Shown here: positions 1-11,700 of the stretch, piece by piece
How the letters are laid out: each line of letters starts with the position of its first letter
Numbering within the stretch: the stretch's first letter is position 1
NCBI GenBank assembly: GCA_004352715.1
Contig: SCFE01000113.1
Span: 141,481 to 205,480, forward strand
Direction: 5' to 3'
DNA from: Hofstenia miamia
Lineage: Eukaryota; Xenacoelomorpha; Acoela
DNA: 64,000 nt
The notes under the pieces: model-generated
Told to the model about the DNA's origin: nothing
The model's input: the letters and a program-made list of their open reading frames with translations, nothing else
The model's database searches: none
Position numbers and translations under genes: made by a program

Positions 1-800
1 CTGTTAGTTTTGCATAGGGTAACTCCTGCAAATATACTTATTACAAGTCACAAAGCAATTAAAAGTTTTATTTAAGATATAAAGACGATAATGGGTGTGG
101 TTCTTCACAGGCAGTATAGTAGTATTTGATGTATAACTTTGAGCAATATAATATTTTGGCTTTCGTCATTTTAGTTATCTTGCTGAGTATAAATATAAAT
201 ATGTAAAATCATTGTCTCTCTTCTATTACTACATGCAATATTTATCTCTTTACTAATTATGTATACATTCAAACAAAGAATGTCAAGCAAGTTGAAAAAC
301 ACTTCCAAAGTGAGGCTACTAACATTGAGAATCATCTTAATATTTTATCAGCAGTATCCACATTTTTTGTGGAATTATAATAATATATTGCTAGAGGACA
401 TTTTTGAATGATTTGCAAACATTTCTGGACTAAAATGCAGTGATGGCAACAGAAGAACTTTTTTTACTAGGATTATTTGAACAAATCATTGGTGAACACA
501 AACTTAAAATAAAACATTTGAAATTTCTCTTTAAATAGTTAAACAGATTCTACAACTGTGGTTTTTCTTTTCTACAGTTCATCACAAATTTTTGTAGGTG
601 AAAATGTTATCAGTTATCACTGCGAAACCAGCATCTTAAAATAGTCACATTAGGGACATTAGAATTTTTCTCCTAAAACTCAGCTAAACATTCAGTTATT
701 TCTAAAATATATTACATTATAATACATATAAATATATTAAGTTAAGATTATATATATAAATTATATATATATATATATATATATAAGCAATAACTCCTCA
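1..800. repeat. Partial copy of the repeat at 7797-8763
   Basis: Positions 4-177 match 7797-7970 base for base by eye. The rest, through the TA run to the gap at 801, matches 7972-8763 with scattered substitutions and small indels. This is either a dispersed repeat or duplicated or allelic sequence placed twice by the assembler. No coding frame was recognised. Confidence 0.85.
751..785. repeat. (TA)n microsatellite at gap edge
   Basis: A dinucleotide TA run ends just before the 1000-N gap. Longer or similar runs occur at 3631-3650, 8707-8748 and 13255-13275. Most larger gaps in this window lie in or beside such runs. Confidence 0.9.
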
Positions 801-1800
801 NNNNNNNNNNNNNNNNNNNNNNNNNNNNNNNNNNNNNNNNNNNNNNNNNNNNNNNNNNNNNNNNNNNNNNNNNNNNNNNNNNNNNNNNNNNNNNNNNNNN
901 NNNNNNNNNNNNNNNNNNNNNNNNNNNNNNNNNNNNNNNNNNNNNNNNNNNNNNNNNNNNNNNNNNNNNNNNNNNNNNNNNNNNNNNNNNNNNNNNNNNN
1001 NNNNNNNNNNNNNNNNNNNNNNNNNNNNNNNNNNNNNNNNNNNNNNNNNNNNNNNNNNNNNNNNNNNNNNNNNNNNNNNNNNNNNNNNNNNNNNNNNNNN
1101 NNNNNNNNNNNNNNNNNNNNNNNNNNNNNNNNNNNNNNNNNNNNNNNNNNNNNNNNNNNNNNNNNNNNNNNNNNNNNNNNNNNNNNNNNNNNNNNNNNNN
1201 NNNNNNNNNNNNNNNNNNNNNNNNNNNNNNNNNNNNNNNNNNNNNNNNNNNNNNNNNNNNNNNNNNNNNNNNNNNNNNNNNNNNNNNNNNNNNNNNNNNN
1301 NNNNNNNNNNNNNNNNNNNNNNNNNNNNNNNNNNNNNNNNNNNNNNNNNNNNNNNNNNNNNNNNNNNNNNNNNNNNNNNNNNNNNNNNNNNNNNNNNNNN
1401 NNNNNNNNNNNNNNNNNNNNNNNNNNNNNNNNNNNNNNNNNNNNNNNNNNNNNNNNNNNNNNNNNNNNNNNNNNNNNNNNNNNNNNNNNNNNNNNNNNNN
1501 NNNNNNNNNNNNNNNNNNNNNNNNNNNNNNNNNNNNNNNNNNNNNNNNNNNNNNNNNNNNNNNNNNNNNNNNNNNNNNNNNNNNNNNNNNNNNNNNNNNN
1601 NNNNNNNNNNNNNNNNNNNNNNNNNNNNNNNNNNNNNNNNNNNNNNNNNNNNNNNNNNNNNNNNNNNNNNNNNNNNNNNNNNNNNNNNNNNNNNNNNNNN
1701 NNNNNNNNNNNNNNNNNNNNNNNNNNNNNNNNNNNNNNNNNNNNNNNNNNNNNNNNNNNNNNNNNNNNNNNNNNNNNNNNNNNNNNNNNNNNNNNNNNNN
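801..1800. other. Assembly gap of 1000 N
   Basis: Exactly 1000 unknown bases, a round number typical of scaffolding with a default gap size. The real content, including most of the non-LTR element that emerges at 1802, is unknown. Confidence 0.95.
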
Positions 1801-1801
1801 T

Positions 1802-2179
1802 CTTAAAACACTTAACTTTGCGCATAAGCATGACAGTTCATCCGTCTATCGAATTCAATATGAAATATTAGCGCCTTATTACAGAATTCAAATGCATATG
1901 GTATCAATATTATTTAAGTGTAAATCTGGTACACCTTTTCTTTCATTTTTAAAACAATATATTAAGTTAAATGAACGTTCTCAAAAATTTTTGTGCTTAG
2001 ATAAACATTCAAATAGTTTTCACCACATAGCAACTAAAATTTGGAATAACTTAGACCATGAAATTAAAATGGAAATTAACTACAAAAAATTTAGAAAAAA
2101 AGTGCGAACATTCCTCTTTCACAGACAATGCATACTTAATGACAATAATACACCACACTCCTTCGAAAATGTCGTATGA
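1802..2179 (+). pseudogene. Non-LTR retrotransposon, C-terminal ORF2 fragment
   Basis: An open frame runs out of the gap and ends at the stop at 2177-2179. The C-terminal part has the motif IATKIWNNLDHEIK followed by a basic FRKKVRTF stretch. This is the usual tail after the reverse transcriptase of LINE (CR1/L2/RTE-like) ORF2 proteins, where a W-N-x-L-x-x-x-I pattern precedes a Lys-rich helix. The catalytic reverse transcriptase part would lie in the gap or be missing through 5' truncation. AT-rich sequence with AATAAA near 2303 follows and may be the element's 3' UTR. Family assignment comes from the motif only. Confidence 0.6.
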
Positions 2180-5100
2180 TCCTAGATAATGTAAACACAC
2201 ACAAATCCCCAACAAACACAAACCACACAATTATATATGTATATGTTACTATTATTTTGTAAATAGTTTTTAGTTTATAGTTTTGTACCAAGATTTTTGC
2301 AATAAATTGCTTTTGACTCTTAGGCTGAGTTTATGTATATATTTTAGCTAGATTTTTATTGAATATTTACACAACTAAATCAAAACATTTAAATTTCTTT
2401 GATTAAAATGCCAAGAAATTATGAATTTATTTGTTTTGATTCAGGTAAATTAAAAAATTGCTGATGTCAGCAAATATTAATTAGAGAATTTAATGGGATA
2501 AAAGGGTATAAGTGTTTATAAAATGGTCCTAAACCAGTTGACACATAGTATTAATATCTATATTTGCCAAAATCTAAGAAAAATTCACTAAAATTTTACA
2601 TTTAAGATGACTAGACAAAAACAAAAAATGCTGACATCAGAATCAATAACTACAAATAAATATACTTTAAGTCATTACTAGACCTCATAATTTGTGTTTT
2701 GAACAGAAAAAAATTAAAAGTTCTCAAAAATATAAATTTTGACATAAGACTGTCCTACCCTTTTTAAAAATTTTTTTGCATAAAATGGTGACGTCAGCAA
2801 AAATGTCTAGATAAAAATGTTTTTTTTGAATTTTTTCAAAGTTTTTATCCCAATCGTACCTTCATGACAATAACATTACTATATCAAAAATAAACCTGGA
2901 TTATTTTTATCTCCCTTGTGAAACCAACGTACATAGAAAAGGTTGTGAGGATTAGAGTTAATATATATACTCAAATACACAACAATTTAAAATTTATAAT
3001 ATTTATTAATGAAATGAAGTTAAATTTTACTGAAGATGAAAAAACAAAGCCGAGTAATAACACAGTACCTCAGTTTTTTAAATACAAAAATTGTGATGAC
3101 AAGCAATTCAATAAAAAAAAAATTAAATTTGACTCTAAATTCTAACGTTTTTTAAGTTTCTATATTTTTTGCGATTTTCATCGAAATTTTCTGGACTCAG
3201 CCATTGTCTTGCAGCATTTTCCATTGCTAGCCACTCTTTATCGATTATGAAATGTATACCGCGTCGCGATTAGAACTTCGATAAGCTAATGCTGTCGAAA
3301 TATCACTTCAAATGAAAGTGTTTGGCATGGAAGGAATTTATGAAACCAAGCTTAAGCAAAAATGAATATGAATATAAACTAAATATACCAAAGTTATTGT
3401 AAATATATAATAACTTTCTTTTATCGATGTTGTTAATTTCAATGGCTTCTGCAATTTTTGAATATTTGGTAAATAAACAAATTAATCCAACTAAGTATTT
3501 ATATTAATTTTAATTTCATTCTATAATTTTAGTGTAGTTTATAAATTGTAAAAATATATTTGCAGCAAATTATTTGCTGATGATGATTATATAATATAAT
3601 CGAAACGTTCAATATGTTTTCCTTTTAGAATATATATATATATATATATAAAGTTTTTTAAAAACCTTATCATGACAGCTTTTCCAAATATAAATCTTTG
3701 AAATTGTGCAGGGTAGTGTCTCTTTAATTTACCTACCTGCATAATAAATATATTTAAGTTCAAATGAATACTGCGGGAGCAATGGCCAAAAAAATAGGCT
3801 ATTGGGGAAAAGTGTGATTGCCGCTAAATGCCTTAGAAATTTCAGACCGTTTCCCGCAAAATGTAAGGTTTTTGCATTTTCCATAGCAAAAAGCGGAATT
3901 TATATTTATATCCATATATTTTGTGAATTTTATTGTGAGGATAATGGAGTAGCATTAAGAAACAATGCATTTCTTTTTTAAATTAATACATAAACAACAA
4001 TTTTGAATTGACTAGATATATAAATTATAAATTTTTTACAAAATACTCTCTATTTTCTTCATTTCGTATTAATCGCTATCTTCAAAATTTTAAATAATAA
4101 ATGAATTTAATTCCTAAGCACTCTTTGTTTTTATGCGGGGTACAAAGGATTTTATGAAAATGCTCTCAATAATTTTAAAATAATTGACTTGAATAATACC
4201 TTGGTTTCGTGTTTTTTAATTCTAGATAACTGTCTACTAGAAAACCTAATATAATTTTCACATCGCATTTTGTTTGGAAAATTGTATTAAATTTAATTTT
4301 CTCCGGTTTTTGATTTTAAGTAGAATTTAGTTTCTCATCGCTATAAAAAATTAATGACATCTTAGCTTTGTAATCATGTTCTCAGTGTGTAGTCTTTCTA
4401 TATTCGATTTTAAAACAATGCCATTAATTCTTTTGATTATTTTTTGAGCTTTATATTATTGGTAGATCATTTTGTTCCTGAACGTCGCAATGCGTTTTCA
4501 AAATCAATTATTGTGTACATAACAGTTCTTGTCTAATCCATATTTAAATAAACTTTTGGCGATTAGAAAAATGAATTCAATCTTAATGTCTTTAAAATTT
4601 ACATTTGTATCTCAATAATAAAATGACAGAATATTTTGATATACATGGACAACTTTACAGAAAAAAATATTATAAACGATCAAATGCAATTACTCTTATA
4701 AATTAATTGCATTAAATAGTTTACATAAGAACTCTTTCCTTTGCTAGACTGTAGAATAGATAGAAAAAGAAATTTTTTCTTCTATTTGTTTAAATTTAAA
4801 AAAACATTGTAATAATTTTTATGATAAAAAAATACATTAAAAAATACTACATAGTATTAGGTTGAAAATTAACACTTAGTGTAGGTATTTCACAAAAGTT
4901 TATACTATTCCCCTAAATGTGGCGGAAATAAAGCAAAAATCTAATTTATACGCAAGTGTAATAATGCAATTTACAAAATTATTGTTTCCATAAAACTATA
5001 TGATATTTATCTTCCGAACTTCCAATGATTACATCTCTCCAAACATTTTAACTTGTTTCGTAAAATAATTTATGCTATAGAACACGATATTTAATAATTT

Positions 5101-5676
5101 TGTCATTTCATTGGAATTCCACGTAACAAAGTGTATCTTAAATAAATATTTACAAATAATATACACAAAATAACAATTCATTTATAATAATAACGAATAG
5201 CACCAAATAACCTGTCAAACAGACGGAAGATCAAATCAGGAACCAAAGAAACTACATGTAAAATAAATGCCCAAATGTCTTACTCTAAGAAACATTTTTT
5301 ATACTGTATCGAAATATATTGCTAAAAATATAAACGAAAAATTCTTAGCCAAAACAGATGGTCGAAAAATTTTGACAATCACTGAGATAATTGCGAATTA
5401 CATGTAACCAAAATAAATATTTGAACATGCTCGTCTGTTATAATGACTACAAACTAACAAAAGTGAAACCACCAACCTCCTTGTGAAAATAAAGTGTGCA
5501 AAGCATTTAGCCTATACTCAAAATTTTGCATTATTTGATATTAGTGAAAAACTGTCGAAGTGCATAAGGCTTCAAAACGAATAGTGATTATTAAAATTAT
5601 TATAGGCCATTTCACAGATGGCTGTCTATCGCCTGAATACATTTAAGTAGTCGTTCAAAAATGAACAATAATATGG
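2180..5676. other. 3' flank of the Kelch gene, no gene recognised
   Basis: AT-rich DNA without a convincing reading frame. It contains a TA run at 3631-3650 and a hammerhead-like motif at 3577-3610. The part just below 5677 should include the 3' UTR of the minus-strand Kelch gene, but no polyadenylation site could be chosen with confidence. Confidence 0.5.
3577..3610 (+). other. Hammerhead-ribozyme-like core motif
   Basis: CTGATGA at 3577-3583 is followed by a 7-bp hairpin (3585-3591 with 3595-3601, loop TAA) and then GAAAC at 3602-3606 and GTT. These are the conserved core pieces of a hammerhead ribozyme in the right order. C-A-A at 3610-3612 could pair with T-T-G at 3574-3576 as a short helix I. 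Against it, there is one extra base between the core and helix II, helix III would be only the palindrome ACGT, and the DNA is AT-rich. Such minimal motifs are known in Penelope-like and other retroelements; function here is unproven. Confidence 0.25.
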
Positions 5677-5904
5677 TCAAATAACGATGGCAACTGCTTC
5701 ACATCGTGATGTGGGACTTCGCTCCATCATAGTCCACTCATTCTTTACTGGATCATAACTCTCGATTGAGTCGCTGGTGATCGTAGTCTTAGACGAGTGT
5801 GAAGATACTAACTTCCCGCCGAACACCAAAATTTTACCATCTACCTCAACAGCTGAAAGCGAAGACCGCGCTAGTCGCATAGGCGCCACTAATTCCCACT
5901 GCTC
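5677..5904 (-). CDS. Kelch-like gene exon 7: last blade and stop
   Basis: The acceptor TTTTAG precedes GAGCAGTGGG. The exon completes blade four (ENEQWELVAPM across the junction) and codes blade five with ILVFGG and ESYDPVKNEWTMM. It then ends with RCEAVAIVI and TGA at 5677-5679. The final strand is of the kind that closes the propeller ring against the first blade. Confidence 0.92.
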   Translation of the reverse strand, partial: EQWELVAPMRLARSSLSAVEVDGKILVFGGKLVSSHSSKTTITSDSIESYDPVKNEWTMMERSPTSRCEAVAIVI

Positions 5905-8705
5905 CTAAAACAAAGGAATAAATAGGACTGAATAAAATGAATGTATTGCATTTGCCAAAAAAATTCAAAAAATTCGAAGTCCACTTATGTTAATTGAAAA
6001 TATTTGCAAACAGTATATATATTTACAAAATTCAATTAGTTCAGTGTGTTATCATTCCAATTATCCTCGATAAAACCAGAGATGACAAAATAGTTAGTTA
6101 TCGATTGTAAGTCTTAAGAGAAACTCATTAACATATTTTTATATATGTATAGAGCATATACATGCATAAATTAAGAATAGTGTTTAGAAATTCATAATAA
6201 ATAGAAAAAATAAAACTTAATTAAAAAAGGTATGCCCGACGTTTGTGAGTTTCAATTAGTTTGATTAAAATTGTAAACGATATGAATTCATCTGATAAAA
6301 ATACAGAGACAACCGCAACTTTTCAGTCGACAAAATTTGCATTTGTGTAATATTGACTTTTTTCGATTAAATAAAGTCAGAAATAGTTATACTTCCACAA
6401 ATTCTTCATTGAGACGGCCAATTAATACATGTATTTAAGACAGGCCTTAAAAGAAAGGAAAAGAAAATTCAGAGTAAATCATTAGAATATAAGAGCGAGA
6501 AATTTAACGACTACAACAAAACAAAAGTACTAAATCACTCCAGAAATAAAAAACATCTAGTTGGCAGTTATTCTCTCAAACACTCGGACATTTTCTTAAC
6601 GAATTTCATTGTCTCAAAATGACTAAAACAATTAATAAGAGAACCTTGTAATTTTACTACCATTCTGTTTTTGACAAAACGTCCTTTGATTTTAAGAAAA
6701 TTCTTCAAAAAAGTATCAAAATATATTGTTAATATTTTTTAAATCATTTTTAGCTAAACAACAAAACAATATAGAGAAGATATTCAACCAGAACATTGGT
6801 AAGCTGAATTTTGGAAAATTGAACAACAAATGTGTATTCTACAATCATCAGAACGAAATTGCTTGTTACGGAATGCACACCCACACACAGATTACAATGT
6901 GTGAAGATTTCCTAAACTTCTTACATTTTCAAAGGAGTATCTTTCTACAGAATGTAGAGCACCCAAACCTTCACTGCTACCACCAATCACATACAAATGA
7001 TCAGAACAAACTACTGCACTAAGATAGGCCCTTGGAGTGTGCATTCGAGGATGAGAAGTCCAGCATCTAGTTACTGGGTGGAATGACTCAAATAGATCCA
7101 ACTCCGACCCGAAATCGTCCAGACCACCAATTATGAAAATTTCGCCTAAAAATTTAATAGGTTTCAAATTGCATATAAAAGAAAAGAATTATAAAGTATC
7201 ATCATTTTGTACTTGGGAAAAATATTTACATTAAACAGTCATTTAAGTGGGCGACCTTTGCAGGAATAGCTGAACAAACTAGAGAGTGATCAAAATAAAT
7301 GAGGTATGACGCAATACCCAGAAAATTAAAAATCTAAAAATGTAGCAAACATGAGAGATTTCTGATTTTAATCATGCAGGAGACAGCGTCATTAAATTTG
7401 GAAATTTCCGATACTGAAAACAGTTAAGTTCATGCAAGGAATTCATATTTATATTTTTCCCAGGGAACACATTATCACTCAACAAGACACGATGTGCTAT
7501 TTAACAAAAAGTTTGTGTAGATATTGCCTAATCACAATCAGTTGATAACATTAATATTTTTTAATAATCATTGAATGTTAGGAACGATTATAATCTATAA
7601 AATAAATTCTGAAATAATCATTATCTTAATGATCGTAATATTTGATCGTTATACATGATGTTCACAAATAGCACAAAAAATATACCTAGAAAGACTGAAT
7701 AGGTCAATTGACTAATGAGCACGTTAAGTGCGAAATAATGCATTTCATACATCAATGTAATGATAATTTTCAATTATATCCCAGTCAATGTGTCTTTTAG
7801 TTTTGCATAGGGTAACTCCTGCAAATATACTTATTACAAGTCACAAAGCAATTAAAAGTTTTATTTAAGATATAAAGACGATAATGGGTGTGGTTCTTCA
7901 CAGGCAGTATAGTAGTATTTGATGTATAACTTTGAGCAATATAATATTTTGGCTTTCGTCATTTTAGTTANTACAAATCACAAAGCAATTACAAGTTATA
8001 TTTAAGATATAGAGACGACAATGGGTGTGGTTCTTCACATGCAGTATATTAGAATTTGATGTATAACTTTGAGCAATATAATATTTTGGCTTTCGCCATT
8101 TTAGTTATCCTGGTGAGTACAAATTTAAATATGTAAAATCATTGTCTCTCCTATTACTACATGCAATATTTATCTCTTTACTAATTATGTATACATTCAT
8201 ACAAAGAATGTCAAGCAAGTTGAAAAACACTTCCAAGAACCATCAAAGTGAGGCTACTAACATTGAGAATCATCTTAATATTTTATCAGCAGTATCCACA
8301 TTTTTTGAGGAATTATAATAATATATTACTAGAGGACTTTTTTGAATAACCTTCAATCATTTCTGGCTAAAAATGCAGTGATGGCAACAGAAGAACTTTT
8401 TTTACTAGTATTATATGAACAAATCATTGGTGAACACAAACTTACAATAAAAATTTGATATTTTTTTAATCTTAGTGAATTGGGGATTTCTCTTTGAATA
8501 GTTAAACAGATTCTACAATTGTGGTTTTTCTTTTCAACAGTTTATCACAAATTTTTGTAGGTGAAAATATTATCAGTTATCAATGCAAAACCAGCATCTT
8601 AAAATAGTCACATTAGGGACATTACAATTCAATAATTTTTCTCCTAAAACTCAGTTAAACATTAATATATAAATATACTAAGTTAACATTATATATATAA
8701 ATATG

Positions 8706-8750
<45 letters not shown>

Positions 8751-11700
8751 CAATAACTCCTCATAATCTTCACTGGTAGTAGTAATAGTATTATCAATTA
8801 CATCGTCATTATTGAAAAAGTGTCTGAATCACTTGAGAATTGCACAATATTTAATTCTATACTTGAAATGACATCACAATCTTCATTACTGCTAATAATA
8901 AAGATTTTCTTTATGTTTTCTGTTAGATTGAAGCATCTTAATCATTAGTTTGGATAATAAAATAAAAATGTATACATATTGTCTTTATTTCAAACTAAGA
9001 CTATCTCATCATATGTGTAAAATTCAACATATTAGTTTCCTGCAATATATATTAAGAATTGCTATAGAAACATTTAACATGACTACGTAAAGGCATTGGT
9101 AATAGAAATCTGCAATTAATGTTAGTCTTTGAAGTATATGGATTGTAAATCTTAAATATTTATAGAGATAGGNGCTAAGTGCGGTATGCTGCTGCCTTTA
9201 TCACGAGCGACCCGTGGTGATAAACGTTACAAACAATTCTCACGCACGTATTTTTCCGCATCGAAACATAGTTAATCGCGCTTTCAATTAACTGTCAGCA
9301 ACTTCAAATATAGTTAGCCGACAATCCAGGGGTCAGTACTTTAAGCAGATCTTAATAATAAAAACTTTATCCACAAACGAAAAAATATACTGCTCTAAGT
9401 CAGACNTAATGTTAGTCTTTGAAGTATATGGATTGTAAATCTTAAATATTTATAGAGATAGGTCAATTGACCTATTCAGGCGTTGAAGGTATATTCAAAT
9501 TTCAGTCTTTCTAGGGTTAAAAACGTGGACGAATTTGCTTCCAAATATATATACAAACCAGACACAAGAATATATCGGCCTTGTAATAGCGAAAGTGTTT
9601 TATAACTAAACTTTTTAAAAAATTAACCATAGTAATCTACAAAATAACAAGGACAGCTACCAGTGCCCTTGAAGAAAATTAACATCAATAAAAGTAAAAC
9701 GTTCTGTATAGTGTATAAACAAGAATGTTTCAAAATAACAATATAAAATAAAAGTTTATTGTCAAAATCCATATATACAAATTGTAACAAAACTAAACTT
9801 CATAATAATCATATTGAGTTGACTAAATTTTGTAGTTCTCGCAAAGGCGAATAGCACGGGGTTTCAACAATGTGAGGACTGTTTAAAATGCTCTCGATTC
9901 GAAAGGTGGTGTTGTCATCGATCATTTTTAAACTGGATTCAAAAAGTCGTGCCTTCTTGAAAAGTTTTGGAGGGACATTCTCTTCAGATAAACCGTACGT
10001 CTTCACAAAATCAATGACGCCAGACTCGAAATACAAATTCGAAGTTGAAATCAACTTTGTGAAATCAGTAAGACTATATTGCCGATCTAAATATCAAATT
10101 ATGACATAAATAAATAACAATATATAATAAATATGCAAGAACAGCAAACAATACATCATTTAGAAATGCAAAAACTTACATTGATTTAAATCGTTGGAAG
10201 GATTGTTGATGTAACGACGACATTTGCGAAAAATATGTTCGATAGTTAGACGTCTGTGGCTGAAGCGTTTAATGACAAAAATAATGAGAGCGTGAATAGT
10301 GCTGGAAAACTTCTTCTTCACTGTAAATTCCGCGACATTCTTTTTCCTGCGAGCATCAACCGAAGTACGACGAGGCATTTCAAATACTGATTAAAAAGTA
10401 ATGGACGAACGGCCTTAAATACACATTTGAGCTGGGTTCTCATCTACGAGCCCCCACATGAGCGGTTCGCTTCAAAACTAATTATACCGACAAAGGTCCG
10501 CTAAGACCGCTAAGTGCGGTATGCTGCTGCCTTTATCACGAGCGACCCGTGGTGATAAACGTTACAAACAATTCTCACGCACGTATTTTTCCGCATCGAA
10601 ACATAGTTAATCGCGCTTTCAATTAACTGTCAGCAACTTCAAATATAGTTAGCCGACAATCCAGGGGTCAGTACTTTAAGCAGATCTTAATAATAAAAAC
10701 TTTATCCACAAACGAAAAAATATACTGCTCTAAGTCAGACTATTAATTCAATCCTATTAAAAGCCGATTGTATAACTACAATATTACTCAATTTTTCAAC
10801 AATAAATTAGAATGTGTTGTATTTTTGTCACAGGACTCGAAAACCCTAGTAGGAGGAGCACCTCCTTTCCTTCAACTCCAAGTTCGACGCCCAAGGGGGG
10901 TTATCAGCAATGCCAGCTATTTACCCAAAATAAGTTACACTTAAAAAATGTCGCCAAACAAATGTAAGGTTAAAGGAAAAACTTGATTCGGAATGGAAAA
11001 ACGGAATTTTCTGGAAAAAAAGTAATAAGCATGATTTTTTTCCAACCTGCACTGGTCTTAATTTGCATTAAAATTTTCCAATTATAAAAATGTCATATCC
11101 AAGATAAGAGCAGTGTCGAAGTCTGAGAAAATTATGAATTGATAAAAGTGTAAACGATTTATGTCGAAACGTGTGTTAGACAATTTATTTTTATTATGTA
11201 TACAGTACTGGCCAAAAGTTTGGGAATAGTAACCTGTCTACAGCGTGTTTTATGCTATTTCCTGGAAACTTCGTAAAATTCCGGGAATTCCCCATTTTTC
11301 TTCAAATTTACAGCAGATTCATTTAGCCAATTTTAGATTTACACATATTACATTTTCACTGAAAAGCACTATCATTATAGCTTGAAATATGGTCCGTGGT
11401 AGTGAAATTTCACCAACAAAGCGTGCTCAAATTCATATCTTGTACGAGGAGGGGTACAATTATCCGCTATAGCTGTTAGAATGGGCGTGTAAGTATCTTC
11501 GGTATCCAGAAGTGTTACTCGCTATCAGCAACTGTAAAATTTTTTCCCTCACAAGCGGTCTGGAAGACTAAAAGTGACAACCCCTCAGACTGACCGTCTC
11601 ATTCACCATTACGTCGTCAATCAACCATTCTCTTCATCTTCTGAAGGCAAAGCAAATCTAGGTGCGGTAGTGAAGAATGTATCAACACGCACCATTAGGC

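Larger units (their letters stand above)
7685..9515. repeat. Inverted repeat arms bracketing the 7.8-8.8 kb repeat
   Basis: The block at 7685-7712 (CCTAGAAAGACTGAA then TAGGTCAATTGAC) recurs as its reverse complement at 9462-9515. The right arm has about 25 extra bases between the two sub-blocks. This may be the termini of a non-autonomous transposon. No target duplication was found, and the interior is distorted by assembly joins. Confidence 0.4.

Noticed and set aside
761-1831. Long minus-strand reading frame
   Set aside because: It consists almost entirely of unknown bases; only the (TA)n-encoded Ile-Tyr tail and a few residues are real.
2918-3145. Small plus-strand protein
   Set aside because: AT-rich, Lys/Asn-rich composition, no motif, no splice or promoter context.
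11130-11175. Second hammerhead-like site (TGTCGAAACGTG)
   Set aside because: The GAAAC part is present but there is no CTGATGA core at a suitable distance.
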